Below, piece after piece: positions 1 through 8,425 of a stretch of DNA of 64,000 nucleotides (positions within the stretch are counted from its first letter, which is position 1; each line of letters begins with the position of its first letter). Location: NCBI GenBank assembly GCA_930633495.1, contig CAKNFJ010000001.1:1857001-1921000 (forward strand), in the 5' to 3' direction. The position numbers were made by a program, and so were the translations under genes. A model generated the notes under the pieces. The model was not told where the DNA came from. It searched no databases and saw only the letters and a program-made list of their open reading frames with translations. Source of the stretch: Hyphomicrobiales bacterium (GTDB taxonomy: Bacteria > Pseudomonadota > Alphaproteobacteria > Rhizobiales > Beijerinckiaceae).

Positions 1-959
1 TAGGCACGCGCGGCGATGGTGCCGGGGACGACGAGATCGCCGCCGGACGCTGCCGCGTCGAGTGCATCGAGGCTCGCGACGTCGTCGCGGAAATAGGCGA
101 GCGCCTCGCCGGCCGGCAGCGCTGCCGCTTCCCCACCGGCGAGCGTGGCACGGGCGCCCCCGGCGTCGACGGAAGCTCGCCCTTCGCCGCGCTCGACACG
201 CAGCGGCAGCACGTTCTCGGCGCCCATGAAATTGGCGACGAAGGCGCTGGCCGGGCGGTCATAGACCTCCTCCGGCGTGCCGACCTGCGCGATGTGGCCA
301 GCTTGCATGATGACAAGCCGGTCGGCCATCGTCATGGCCTCCTCGCGATCATGGGTGACATGGACGGCGGTCAGCCCGAGCCGCTGCTGGATGGCTCGGA
401 TCTCGTGACGCATCACCATGCGGATCTTGGCGTCGAGATTGGAAAGCGGCTCGTCGAGCAGCAGGATGCCGGGATCGATCGCAAGCGCCCGGCCGAGCGC
501 GACGCGCTGACGCTGGCCGCCGGACAGCGCCGTGACCTTGCGATCCTCATAGCCGGCAAGGCCGAGGAAATTCAACATCTCGCCGACCTTGGCGGCGATC
601 TCGGCCTTGGATTTGCCGCGCAGCTTGAGGCCGTAGCCGATATTCTGGAGCACCGTCATGTGCGGCCAGAGCGCGTAGGACTGGAACACCATCGCCATGC
701 CGCGCTTTTCCGGCGGCAGCCCAGCGACGTCTTTGCCGCCAACCATGATCGAACCGGACTCGACCGGAACGAAGCCCGAGAGCGAGCGCAGCAGCGTGGT
801 CTTGCCGCAGCCGGAGGAGCCGAGGAGGGCCGTGAAGCTGCCGGGTGCGAAATCCAGATCGATGCCGTGCAGCACGCGCGTGCCGCCATAGGCGACCTTG
901 AGACCGCGCACGCCAATGGCCGCGCCGCTGCCTGCTCTGGCTTGCGTTTCCGGCTGCAA
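1..959 (-). CDS. ABC transporter ATP-binding protein (polyamine/iron type), 3' end outside window
   Basis: ATPase subunit of a binding-protein-dependent importer; it would energise uptake at the inner membrane. Read on the minus strand, the protein has a Walker A motif GSSGCGKTT (about residues 47-55), the signature LSGGQRQRVALGRAL, Walker B LLLDEP followed by LSNLDAKIR, and the switch histidine in VHVTHDREEAMT. A stretch FVANFMGAENVLPLRVE then leads into a TOBE-like domain, as in PotA, FbpC and PhnT. No ATG precedes the domain. The proposed start is TTG at 957-959, behind a GGGGGAG sequence about eight bases upstream; another TTG lies at 996-998 and a stop follows further upstream. The reading frame is still open at base 1, so the last residues and the permease and binding-protein genes lie to the left. 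The substrate cannot be named from the ATPase alone. Confidence 0.85.
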   Translation of the reverse strand, partial: MQPETQARAGSGAAIGVRGLKVAYGGTRVLHGIDLDFAPGSFTALLGSSGCGKTTLLRSLSGFVPVESGSIMVGGKDVAGLPPEKRGMAMVFQSYALWPHMTVLQNIGYGLKLRGKSKAEIAAKVGEMLNFLGLAGYEDRKVTALSGGQRQRVALGRALAIDPGILLLDEPLSNLDAKIRMVMRHEIRAIQQRLGLTAVHVTHDREEAMTMADRLVIMQAGHIAQVGTPEEVYDRPASAFVANFMGAENVLPLRVERGEGRASVDAGGARATLAGGEAAALPAGEALAYFRDDVASLDALDAAASGGDLVVPGTIAARA

Positions 960-1058
960 GGCGCCTACTCCCCCGGTTCTGCTCTTATCGCCTAACAATG
1001 GAATATTTCTTCCACAATCGGCTCAGTTGAAATAAACGTTACGCACGGGGCGCAGTCT

Positions 1059-1598
1059 ATGCAAGAGCTTTGTGAAACTCGGATGACAGCGCGGATTCAT
1101 TCTCTCTGGCTGATGCCGGCGCCTTCCGACGAGGCGCTGCTGGCCGGCATCGTCGGCGACCTGTCGGGCCGTTTCGGTACGCCGCTCTTCACTCCGCATC
1201 TGACATTGCAGGGCGACACCGAGACGACGCCCGAGTTTCTGGAACAGGCGATCGCCGCAGCGGCCGGCGCGGTCGAGGCCTTCGCGGAGCCAGTCTCGCT
1301 CGTCGAAGGGAGCGATGCCTATTTCCGCTCGTTCTATGCCCGCTTCGCCGTCTCGCCGGCCCTGGCGAAACTGAAGCAGGCGCTCGACCCCGAGGGCTTG
1401 GCCAGCTTCATGCCGCATGTCTCGCTGCTCTACGGGCCGGTCGCGGCCGCCGCGAAGGCTGCGGCCATCGCCGAGATCGACACGCGCCTTGCCGGCCATT
1501 CCATTCGCTTCGACCGAATCGGCATCGTGACGTCGGGCCAGGACGTGCCGATCGCGGACTGGCGTGTCGTCGCAAGCGCCGCGCTGCGTTCGGCTTGA
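1059..1598 (+). CDS. 2H phosphoesterase (2'-5' RNA ligase / cyclic phosphodiesterase family)
   Basis: Small soluble protein of 179 residues with the two H-x-T/S motifs that define the 2H phosphoesterase fold: TPHLTL in the first half and MPHVSLLY in the second. Members hydrolyse or form 2',3'-cyclic or 2'-5' phosphodiester bonds in RNA-type substrates; this one most resembles the cyclic phosphodiesterase-like branch (RIHSLWLMP near the start, then a single two-lobed domain). The natural substrate is unknown. A second start at 1083 (MTARIHSLW) is equally possible because neither ATG has a convincing ribosome-binding site. The gene diverges from the ABC ATPase to its left and converges on the CBS fragment to its right, with nine bases between stop codons. 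Confidence 0.75.
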   Translation: MQELCETRMTARIHSLWLMPAPSDEALLAGIVGDLSGRFGTPLFTPHLTLQGDTETTPEFLEQAIAAAAGAVEAFAEPVSLVEGSDAYFRSFYARFAVSPALAKLKQALDPEGLASFMPHVSLLYGPVAAAAKAAAIAEIDTRLAGHSIRFDRIGIVTSGQDVPIADWRVVASAALRSA

Positions 1599-1607
1599 GC
1601 CTTACAG

Positions 1608-1862
1608 CTATTCCCCGGTCAGCTCGCGATTGCGGCGGCTCATCTCGTCACTGTAGCGCTTGATCGCATGCGCCTCGCTGAGGATGCCGACGAGGCGGCG
1701 GCTGTCGCGCTCCGCCACCACCGGCAAGGCCTCGCTCTCCGCCTCACCGAAGAGCTTCAGCGTATCGCGCACCGACATGTCGGCGAGCAGCATCCTGTCG
1801 GGATTGCGCAGCAAATGCCGCACCGTGCGTGGCGCGGGTTCGGCCGCCGCTTCCTCATCCAA
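1608..1862 (-). pseudogene. CBS-domain remnant, probably the C-terminus of a ClC-type chloride channel
   Basis: An 84-codon frame that reads as one CBS motif (RNPDRMLLADMSVRDTLKLF, then ALPVVAERDSRRLVGILSEAHAIKRYSDEMSRRN). The tail is like the extreme C-terminus of bacterial ClC chloride channels that carry CBS domains. A functional CBS protein normally has a pair of these motifs, and no channel domain is found upstream. An in-frame stop lies just before the TTG that could start it, and the next bases hold hairpins and a dispersed repeat. I read it as the surviving 3' end of a decayed or truncated gene. An expressed single-CBS small protein remains possible. Confidence 0.45.
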
Positions 1863-1948
1863 AAGGCCCGTCAGGCTCGTTCGTCACATTCGCCCGCGGT
1901 CGCATATCGCCGCGGCCAGAACAAGACGACCCAGCCATGGCAGCCCCG

Positions 1949-1972
1949 CCCCTACCGCAAGGCGGCTAGGGG
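1949..1972. repeat. Short inverted repeat upstream of the CBS remnant
   Basis: Arms CCCCTA and TAGGGG enclose an inner CGC/GCG pair. The hairpin has no T-run on either strand, so it is not a clear intrinsic terminator. It lies 20 bases from the larger family-A palindrome. Confidence 0.4.
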
Positions 1973-1991
1973 AATCCGCCTGAAAATAAAC

Positions 1992-2108
1992 AGCCCTCAT
2001 CCTGAGGAGCGAGCGCAAGCTCGCGTCTCGAAGGATGCTTCAGCAGGCTCCGTTAACATCTGGAACATCCTTCGAGACGCCGCTGCGCGGCTCCTCAGGA
2101 TGAGGGCT
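1992..2108. repeat. Dispersed palindromic repeat, family A, copy 1
   Basis: A long imperfect palindrome. The outer arms are 19 bases each (1992-2010, beginning AGCCCTCATCCTGAGGAGC, and its exact reverse complement at 2090-2108). Inner arms GCGTCTCGAAGGATG and CATCCTTCGAGACGC continue the stem towards an unpaired centre. The same element recurs at 37546-37667. It lies between the CBS remnant and the 3' end of the Lrp gene. Repeats of this kind are scattered in intergenic DNA of Bosea- and Bradyrhizobium-like genomes; their function is unknown. Confidence 0.85.
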
Positions 2109-2125
2109 CGACGGGATTGCACATA

Positions 2126-2605
2126 CTACGCGACAGGCACCGACAGCCCCGTCTTCACCCGGTCCATCGCGACGAATGAGCGGAACTTGCGGATATTGGG
2201 ATTGGCGAAGAACAGCCGCCGCGTCAGCGTCTCATAGGCGGCCATGCTCGGCACCAGAACGACCAGCATGAAGTCGACCTCGCCCGTGACGTAGTAGCAT
2301 TGCTGCACCTCCGGCGCGGCGAGGAAGGCGGTCTTGGCGGCATCAATGTCGGGCGCGGTCTCGCTGACGAGCTCGACCTCGACGAACAGCGTGAGCGGAT
2401 GACCGAGCGCTGCCGGATCGACGACCGCGACATTCGCCCTGATGACGCCGCTCGCCTCCATCCGGCGGATGCGGCGCTGCACGGCCGGCGCCGAGAGATT
2501 GACCCGCTCGCCGATCACCCGCTGCGGCGTGGTGTTATCCTGCTGGAGGATCGCGAGGATGGCGCGATCGAAGGCGTCGAGATCATGAGCGGCCGACTGG
2601 GGCAT
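2126..2605 (-). CDS. Lrp/AsnC family transcriptional regulator
   Basis: About 159 residues with the usual two-domain Lrp plan: an N-terminal winged helix (DAFDRAILAILQQDNTTPQRVIGERVNLSAPAVQ, then RRIRRMEASGVI) and a C-terminal RAM/ligand domain (CYYVTGEVDFMLVVLVPSM). The chosen start is the ATG at 2603-2605, with CAGGA seven bases upstream; an upstream ATG at 2632 would add nine residues. The gene diverges from the diaminopropionate ammonia-lyase gene with about 100 bases between. This is the classic arrangement of an Lrp-type local activator or repressor with its catabolic target. Its effector is likely the substrate amino acid, which is an inference from position. Confidence 0.85.
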   Translation of the reverse strand: MPQSAAHDLDAFDRAILAILQQDNTTPQRVIGERVNLSAPAVQRRIRRMEASGVIRANVAVVDPAALGHPLTLFVEVELVSETAPDIDAAKTAFLAAPEVQQCYYVTGEVDFMLVVLVPSMAAYETLTRRLFFANPNIRKFRSFVAMDRVKTGLSVPVA

Positions 2606-2706
2606 CGCGCGTCCTGAGAAACAAACTTGCATCTGACCGGCGCAAATCCAGCGCTCTTTTCATTGTTCTTGCAATATCCATTCACGAGCCAGCCCGCGAG
2701 GTCGTC

Positions 2707-3894
2707 ATGTTCCTGTTGAACCACCATCCTGATTATCGCACCGCCCTCCACCCGGCCGATGTCGAGACGCTCGGCCCGGCCGGAGCGGATGCGATCGAGG
2801 CGCATCTCGCGCAACGCCAGAACCATGTCCCCACGCCGCTGGTCAGCCTGCCCGGCCTCGCGGCCGCGCTCGGGATCGGCGCCCTCTTCATCAAGGACGA
2901 GGGCCAGCGCCTCGGCCTCGGCAGCTTCAAGGCGCTGGGCGGCGCCTATGCCGTGATCCGGCTGGCGCTCGAGGCCGCTTCCACGAAGCTCGGCCGGCCC
3001 CTGAGCGATGCCGAGATGAACGACCCGGCGGTCCGCGCCGTCGCGTCCGGCATGACCTTCGCCTGCGCCACCGACGGCAATCACGGCCGCTCGGTTGCGC
3101 AGGGCGCCCAGCTGCTCGGCGCCCGGGCCGTCATCTTCGTGCATGGCGGCGTCAGCGACGAGCGCGTCGCGGCCATCGCCCGCTTCGGCGCGCAGATGAT
3201 CCGCGTCGCCGGCACTTACGACGATTCCGTGGTCGAGGCGGCCCGCGTCGCGACCGAACGGGGCTGGACCATCGTCTCCGATACCTCCTGGGAGGGCTAT
3301 GAGCGCATTCCCGGCCTGGTCATGCAGGGCTACACCGCCATTGCCCGCGAGGCCTTGGCGCAGATGCCGGCACCCCCGACCCATGTCCTCGTGCAGGCCG
3401 GCGTCGGCGGCATCGCGGCTGCGCTCGCCGCCCAGATGCAGACCCGCTTCGGCGCGGAACGCCCGTTCTTCGCCGTGGTCGAACCGTCGCGGGCAGCCTG
3501 CATCTTCGAAGCGGCGAAGCGGGGGAAACCGGGCAAGATCCCGCATGGCGCTCCGACCGTCATGGCGATGCTCGAATGCTACGATCCCTCGCCGCTGGCG
3601 CTGCGCGTGCTCTACCGTGCTGCCGATGCCTTCCTAACCGCCGAGGATTCCGATGCCGTCGAGGCGATGAACCGCCTCGCCCGGCCGGTCGGGGGCGACC
3701 CCGCCGTCGTCGCCGGTGAAAGCGGGGCCGCCGGTCTCGCCGGCCTCATCGCGGCGCTGCGCAGCCCGCAGGCACGCGCGGCACTCGGGCTCGACGACTC
3801 CTCCCGCGTCTTTCTCGTCAACACCGAGGGGGCGACCGATCCGGCGCGCTATACCGAGCTCGTCGGCCTCGATCCGGCCGACGTCGCGGCATGA
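2707..3894 (+). CDS. dpaL: Diaminopropionate ammonia-lyase
   Basis: PLP enzyme of the fold-type II (threonine synthase/tryptophan synthase beta) group, which splits 2,3-diaminopropionate into pyruvate and two ammonia. At 395 residues it matches the family (E. coli YgeX/DpaL is about 398). Visible features are the PLP lysine in GSFKALGGAYAV (Lys75), the substrate/PLP-phosphate region ATDGNHGRSVA, the glycine loop QAGVGGIAAALA, and the motif SDTSWEGYERIPGLVMQGY typical of this enzyme. It would let the cell use diaminopropionate, and possibly D-serine, as a carbon and nitrogen source. The divergent Lrp gene is the probable regulator. The MFS gene follows after 140 bases and may or may not share the transcript. 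Confidence 0.9.
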   Translation: MFLLNHHPDYRTALHPADVETLGPAGADAIEAHLAQRQNHVPTPLVSLPGLAAALGIGALFIKDEGQRLGLGSFKALGGAYAVIRLALEAASTKLGRPLSDAEMNDPAVRAVASGMTFACATDGNHGRSVAQGAQLLGARAVIFVHGGVSDERVAAIARFGAQMIRVAGTYDDSVVEAARVATERGWTIVSDTSWEGYERIPGLVMQGYTAIAREALAQMPAPPTHVLVQAGVGGIAAALAAQMQTRFGAERPFFAVVEPSRAACIFEAAKRGKPGKIPHGAPTVMAMLECYDPSPLALRVLYRAADAFLTAEDSDAVEAMNRLARPVGGDPAVVAGESGAAGLAGLIAALRSPQARAALGLDDSSRVFLVNTEGATDPARYTELVGLDPADVAA

Positions 3895-4034
3895 GCGGCT
3901 GGCCCTTTCGCGACCGAACAAGCACCTGTCGCGGCGAGACCCGGGACGGCTCTGTGCCCGCCGCCATTGCCGGATGACCGGCTGACGTCGTAGCAGGGGC
4001 GCGCGGGCCGCCCGGGCCGCGCCGGAGGCCGCCC

Positions 4035-5231
4035 ATGAAGCTTCGTCCCGATACACTGGCGATGACCGCCGTCCTCGCCATGCTGACAGCGCTCGGCCCG
4101 CTCTCGACCGATTTCTACCTGCCGTCCTTGCCCGAGATCGCGCGGGTGATGGACACGGACGTGGCCGGCGCCCAGGCGACGCTGTCGTCCTTCCTGTTCG
4201 GCTTCGCCGCCGGCCAGATCTTCTGGGGGCCGCTTTCGGACCGGCTCGGCCGCAAGCCCGTCCTGCTCACGGGCCTGAGCCTGTTCACGCTGGCGACGCT
4301 GGCCTGCGCGCTTGCGCCGTCGATCGAGGCCCTCACCATCGCGCGGGCCTTCCAGGCGCTCGGGGCCTCCGGGCCGATCGTGCTCGGGCGCGCGATGGTG
4401 CGTGACCTCTATGACGGGGTGCGCGCCGGCCGGGAGCTTGCGCGCATGGGCATGATCATGGGGCTCGTCCCCGCCATCGCGCCGGTGATCGGCGGCGTGC
4501 TGCAGGTCACGTTCGGCTGGCGCTCGACTTTCCTCGCCTCGCTCGCCTTCGGGCTCGTGTTGGCCGCGGTCATCGTCACGGTCATGCCGGAGACGCTGCG
4601 TGCGCGCTCGCCGCAACCGCTCTCGCCGCTCGCGATCTTCCGCGGCTTCGGCGTGCTGCTGCGCAACCGGGCCTTCCGCGTCTATGTCGCGCTTACCGCT
4701 TTCGCCTATGCCGGCCTTTTCGCCTTCATCTCCGGCTCGTCCTTCGTGCTGATCGGCATCTACGGGCTGACGCCGGTCGCCTACGGTTTCTCCTTCGGAT
4801 TCGGCGTGCTCGGCTTCATTCTGGGCACGATCATCGCCCAGCACCTCGTCGGACGGCGCGGCATGGACGGCGTCATCGCCATCGGCGTCGCCTGCCTTGC
4901 GAGCGGCGGGCTGGCCATGCTCGTCTGCGTGCTCACCGGCTTCGGCGGAGCCGCCGGCGTCGTGGTGCCGATGGCGCTCTATGTCTGCGGCGTCGGGCTC
5001 ACCATGCCACAGGCCCAGGCCTCGGCGATGATGCCGTTCCCCGATCGCGCCGGCGCGGCCTCCTCGTTCAACGGCCTGTGCCAGATGCTGCTCTCGGCCT
5101 GCGTCGGGCTCCTCGTCGGCCATCTGCTGAAGAACGGAGCCCTGCCGCTGCCGCTGGTGATGTCGGTGCTCGGCGTCGCCGCCCTCGTGCTGTTCCGGGC
5201 GACGCGGGGGATCCGGGCTGCTAAAGCCTGA
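4035..5231 (+). CDS. Bcr/CflA family multidrug efflux MFS transporter
   Basis: 398-residue major facilitator with about twelve hydrophobic segments. The Bcr/CflA hallmark is near the N-terminus: GPLSTDFYLPSLPEI in helix 1, then FGFAAGQIFWGPLSDRLGRKPVLL carrying motif A (GPLSDRLGRKP) in the first cytoplasmic loop. RAFQALGASGPIVLGRAMVRD follows as motif C-like. Relatives export drugs, sulfonamides or small peptides with proton antiport. The ATG has CGGAGG upstream. The gene follows dpaL on the same strand and ends four bases from the stop codon of the penicillin-binding protein gene that faces it. The physiological substrate is not evident. Confidence 0.9.
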   Translation: MKLRPDTLAMTAVLAMLTALGPLSTDFYLPSLPEIARVMDTDVAGAQATLSSFLFGFAAGQIFWGPLSDRLGRKPVLLTGLSLFTLATLACALAPSIEALTIARAFQALGASGPIVLGRAMVRDLYDGVRAGRELARMGMIMGLVPAIAPVIGGVLQVTFGWRSTFLASLAFGLVLAAVIVTVMPETLRARSPQPLSPLAIFRGFGVLLRNRAFRVYVALTAFAYAGLFAFISGSSFVLIGIYGLTPVAYGFSFGFGVLGFILGTIIAQHLVGRRGMDGVIAIGVACLASGGLAMLVCVLTGFGGAAGVVVPMALYVCGVGLTMPQAQASAMMPFPDRAGAASSFNGLCQMLLSACVGLLVGHLLKNGALPLPLVMSVLGVAALVLFRATRGIRAAKA

Positions 5232-5235
5232 ATTC

Positions 5236-7404
5236 TCAGCCCCCGAACAGCCGCTCGAAGAAATTGCGCTCCTGCGGCGCCGGCTTGACCCAGGCGCGGT
5301 CCGAGCTCGCAGGCTGGGCCGGCGCCGCAGCGCCGGCATCGGCCACCGGCGCGCCGTCGCCGAAGATCGGCTTCGGCGCACCCTGCCAGAGGCCGCCGGG
5401 CAGCGGGATCGGCTGGGCGCCGGCATGGGCCGCCTTCATGTACTTGCCCCAGATCTCGCCGGGCAGGCCGGCGCCGGTGACGCGCTTCATCTTCGAATTG
5501 TCGTCGTTGCCGACCCAGACGGCCGTGACGAGCTTGGCTGTGAAGCCGACGAACCAGGCGTCGCCGTAGTCTTGCGTCGTGCCGGACTTGCCGCCGACCT
5601 GCCAGCCCGGGATGTTGAACTTGCTGCCGGTACCGCCGTTCATCACGCCGTTGAACATGGTGTTGATCATGGCGAGATATTGCGGCTGGATGACCGGGCC
5701 GAGACCCGCGGCCTTGCGGGCGTAAACGACCTTGCCGTTGGTCTGGCGCACCTCGCGGATGACATAGGGCAGCACCGACTGGCCGCCATTGGCGAACGTC
5801 GCGTAAGCGGCCGTCATCTCCAGCGGCGTCACCTCAGAGGTGCCGAGCGCCAGCGACAGGTTCGGCTGCAGGGCCGAGGTGATGCCGAGGCGCTGGGCGG
5901 TGCGGATGACCTCCTTGGGTGTCACCTCCTGAATCAGCCGAGCGGCGACCGTGTTGAGCGAATGCTGCATCGCAGTCGCCAGCGTCACCGGGCCACGATA
6001 GTTGCGCGAATAGTTCTCCGGTTCCCAGCCCTTGATCGAGACCGGGGCGTCGTCGCGGATGGTATCCGGCGTCATGCCCTTCTCGAGCGCGGTCAGATAG
6101 ACGAAGGGCTTGAAGGAAGAGCCCGGCTGGCGCCGCGCCGCCGTGGCGCGGTTGAACTGGCTCTTGGTGTAGTCACGGCCACCGATCAGCGCGCGGATCG
6201 CGCCGTCCGGCGCGAGCGAAACGACCGCGCCCTGCGACGCGTTCAGCTTGGACCCCTGCGCAGAAAGCGCATCGACGAGCGTCGTCTCGGCCGAGCCCTG
6301 CAGCTTCGAATCGATCGTGGTGAGGACGGTGACATCGCCCTCGACCGCGCCGATGAAGTCGTCGAGCACGTCCATCACATAATCGGCGGCATAGTTGACC
6401 GAACCGGCCCCGACGCGCTCCGGCACCTCGGCGGGCGCGGTCAGCGCGGTCTTGGCCGCCTGCTGCGAGATGAAGCCCTGGTCGGCCATCGCGGCGATGA
6501 CGAGCTGGGCCCGCTTCTCGGCCGCTTCGGGATTGCGGTTCGGCGCCAGCCGCGACGGGGCCTGGACCAGGCCCCCGAGCATCGCCGCCTCCGCGATCGT
6601 CACCGAACGCGCCGACTTGTTGAAGTAGCGCTGCGCCGCCGCCTCGACGCCATAGGCGCCCGAGCCGAAATAGACGCGGTTGAGATAGAGTTCGAGGATC
6701 TGGTCCTTGGTGTAGGTCCGCTCCAGCCAGAGCGCCAGAATCGCCTCCTGGATCTTGCGGGCGGCCGTGCGCTCCTGCGTCAGGAACAGGTTCTTGGCGA
6801 GTTGCTGCGTCAGGGTCGAGCCGCCCTGCGCCACACCGCGGCCGCGCAGATTGGTGACGAGCGCGCGGGTGATGCCGATCGGGTCGATGCCGAAATGCTC
6901 GTAGAAGCGCTTGTCCTCGATGGCGACGAAGGCCTTGGGCAGATAGGGCGGAATTTCGCCGATGGTAACGGTGCGCCCGCCGGTCTCGCCGCGATTGGCC
7001 AAGAGCGAGCCGTCGGCCGCGAGGATCGCGATGTTCGGCGGCCGCTTCGGCACGGTGAGCTGGTCGATCGGCGGCAGCTGCGAAGCGTGATAGGCGATGA
7101 AGCCGCCGAGACCGATGGCGCACCACAGGCCGAGCACCATCGTCCAGTAGAACAGCCCACCCAGGAACGAGCGGCGGCCACGGCGCCCGCGGCGCTTGCC
7201 GCCTCCCCCACTGCGCTTGTTGCGCACGGGCTGGCTGCGCGGCTGTGGACGCGGCGCAGCGCGATGGTGATGGAGCGGGCGATCGTCGTCGGAAAGGCGC
7301 ATGTCGAAATCATCGCGACTTTCGTCGCTCCCATGATCGAAGGACGGCTCCCGCCGCTCGCCTCGTTTGATCCGGTCGTTCATCTGTCCCGTTTCGGTCG
7401 ACAC
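5236..7404 (-). CDS. Class A penicillin-binding protein, 1A family (transglycosylase/transpeptidase)
   Basis: Bifunctional peptidoglycan synthase of about 722 residues. A basic, Gly/Arg-rich cytoplasmic tail (residues 1-80) precedes one membrane segment (about 84-108). The GT51 glycosyltransferase domain follows, with EDKRFYEHFGID and GGSTLTQQLAKNLF, then the transpeptidase domain with nucleophile Ser429 in SSFK, SLN in MQHSLNTVAARL and KSGTTQ. The proline/alanine-rich end carries no extra domain. Translation may start at GTG 7404 or at ATG 7383 (MNDRIKRGE); the second has a GGGAC-like sequence ahead. A perfect TTAA-N7-TTAA box lies 50-60 bases upstream, suggesting CtrA control of this wall-growth enzyme. 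It converges on the MFS gene. Confidence 0.92.
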   Translation of the reverse strand: MSTETGQMNDRIKRGERREPSFDHGSDESRDDFDMRLSDDDRPLHHHRAAPRPQPRSQPVRNKRSGGGGKRRGRRGRRSFLGGLFYWTMVLGLWCAIGLGGFIAYHASQLPPIDQLTVPKRPPNIAILAADGSLLANRGETGGRTVTIGEIPPYLPKAFVAIEDKRFYEHFGIDPIGITRALVTNLRGRGVAQGGSTLTQQLAKNLFLTQERTAARKIQEAILALWLERTYTKDQILELYLNRVYFGSGAYGVEAAAQRYFNKSARSVTIAEAAMLGGLVQAPSRLAPNRNPEAAEKRAQLVIAAMADQGFISQQAAKTALTAPAEVPERVGAGSVNYAADYVMDVLDDFIGAVEGDVTVLTTIDSKLQGSAETTLVDALSAQGSKLNASQGAVVSLAPDGAIRALIGGRDYTKSQFNRATAARRQPGSSFKPFVYLTALEKGMTPDTIRDDAPVSIKGWEPENYSRNYRGPVTLATAMQHSLNTVAARLIQEVTPKEVIRTAQRLGITSALQPNLSLALGTSEVTPLEMTAAYATFANGGQSVLPYVIREVRQTNGKVVYARKAAGLGPVIQPQYLAMINTMFNGVMNGGTGSKFNIPGWQVGGKSGTTQDYGDAWFVGFTAKLVTAVWVGNDDNSKMKRVTGAGLPGEIWGKYMKAAHAGAQPIPLPGGLWQGAPKPIFGDGAPVADAGAAAPAQPASSDRAWVKPAPQERNFFERLFGG

Positions 7405-7452
7405 GCCGCTTCGCGATGCGGTCAGGTCACTGGGGATTCAAACATGGCGCTT

Positions 7453-7467
7453 TTAAGGGACGGTTAA
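7453..7467 (-). promoter_or_regulatory. Candidate CtrA-binding box upstream of the PBP gene
   Basis: Exact match to TTAA-N7-TTAA: TTAA at 7453-7456, GGGACGG, TTAA at 7464-7467. On the minus strand it reads TTAACCGTCCCTTAA, so the first half also resembles the TTAACCAT half-site. It is the only perfect match I found in the window, which is GC-rich, so chance is unlikely though not excluded. A GATTC (GANTC, CcrM-type) site lies close by at about 7435. Confidence 0.5.
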
Positions 7468-7641
7468 GGGTGCAGTGCGGCAGGACGATCACAGCTGTCG
7501 CGCAAACGTGATCGAACTTGCAAACACGCAAACGAAAACGTCATGCACTGGGATGTTGCGCAAAATCATGCGGCTCGCCTAGAACCCGAAACTGCAACCT
7601 CCGACGATTGACCCATCCCTATTCCCAGACAAGGACATCGC

Positions 7642-8028
7642 ATGCAGCTTCTGTCGCGCTTCCAGCCTTACACTCTCGCCCTCCTGCGCATCTTCGCCGC
7701 GCTGAGCTTCATCTCGCATGGCACGCAGAAACTGTTCGGCTTCCCGGCTGCGCCGTCCTGGGGCCTGCCCGCTGCGATGAGCCTGCCCTGGACCGCCGGC
7801 GTGCTGGAGATCGTCGGCGGCGCCCTCGTCCTCGTCGGCTTCTTCACCCGCCCGGCCGCCTTCGTCCTGTCGGGCATGATGGCCGTCGCCTACTGGATGG
7901 CCCATGGCTCGAAGGGCTTCTATCCGCTGCTGAACGGCGGCGAAGCGGCGATGCTGTTCTGCTTCATCTTCCTCTACATCGCCACGGCCGGCCCCGGCGC
8001 CTTCGCCCTCGATTCCCGCAAGAACTGA
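7642..8028 (+). CDS. DoxX family membrane protein
   Basis: 128 residues with four hydrophobic helices and the DoxX signature region LRIFAALSFISHGTQKLFGF near the start, then LEIVGGALVLVGFFTRPAAFVLSGMMAVAYWMAH. DoxX proteins are small inner-membrane proteins linked to quinol oxidation, oxidative stress or thiol redox balance in various bacteria; no specific reaction can be assigned. A strong bidirectional terminator follows at once, and thioredoxin lies on the opposite strand beyond it. The gene diverges from the penicillin-binding protein gene across 237 bases. Confidence 0.88.
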   Translation: MQLLSRFQPYTLALLRIFAALSFISHGTQKLFGFPAAPSWGLPAAMSLPWTAGVLEIVGGALVLVGFFTRPAAFVLSGMMAVAYWMAHGSKGFYPLLNGGEAAMLFCFIFLYIATAGPGAFALDSRKN

Positions 8029-8049
8029 GGTTCGACAGCGCGGAAACAG

Positions 8050-8085
8050 AAAAGGCCCGCTTCCTTGTCGGAAGCGGGCCTTTTT
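8050..8085. terminator. Bidirectional intrinsic terminator between doxX and trxA
   Basis: A perfect stem of GGCCCGCTTCC with GGAAGCGGGCC, five-base loop (8065-8069), flanked by AAAA on the left and TTTTT on the right. It can therefore end transcription of the two convergent genes in both directions. Confidence 0.92.
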
Positions 8086-8104
8086 CATGGCTGAAGCGCA
8101 GTGA

Positions 8105-8425
8105 TCAGACGGCCGCCGAAATCCAGCGCGAGAGATCGCTCTTGGGCGCGGCACCGACCTTCTGCGAGGCGAGCTTGCCGTCCTTGAACAGCATTAGCGT
8201 CGGGATCGAGCGGATGCCGAACTGGGCCGGGATCTGCTGATTCTCGTCGACGTTCATCTTGACGATCTTGACCTTGCCGTTGAGCTCGGTCGCGATCTCC
8301 TCCAAAGCCGGGCCGATCATGCGGCAGGGACCGCACCATTCCGCCCAGAAATCCACCACGACCGGCTCGGACGACTTCAGCACGTCGGCCTCGAAGCTCT
8401 GATCGGTTACCTTGCTCGTTGCCAT
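8105..8425 (-). CDS. trxA: Thioredoxin
   Basis: 106-residue cytoplasmic dithiol reductase with the active site WCGPC (Cys31 and Cys34) in [17 protein letters not shown], cis-proline in SIPTLMLF and the usual length. It reduces disulfides in ribonucleotide reductase, PAPS reductase and other targets, and is itself reduced by thioredoxin reductase. The start is the ATG at 8423-8425 with GAAAGG ahead; an in-frame extension of 13 residues upstream is not thioredoxin-like. It lies 117 bases downstream of the DUF1345 gene on the same strand, so it may be read from the long addAB operon or from its own promoter. Confidence 0.95.
   Translation of the reverse strand: MATSKVTDQSFEADVLKSSEPVVVDFWAEWCGPCRMIGPALEEIATELNGKVKIVKMNVDENQQIPAQFGIRSIPTLMLFKDGKLASQKVGAAPKSDLSRWISAAV

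Noticed and set aside
5425..7467. Long antisense frame opposite the penicillin-binding protein gene
   Set aside because: Low-complexity Arg-rich translation; the opposite strand encodes a full transglycosylase/transpeptidase.
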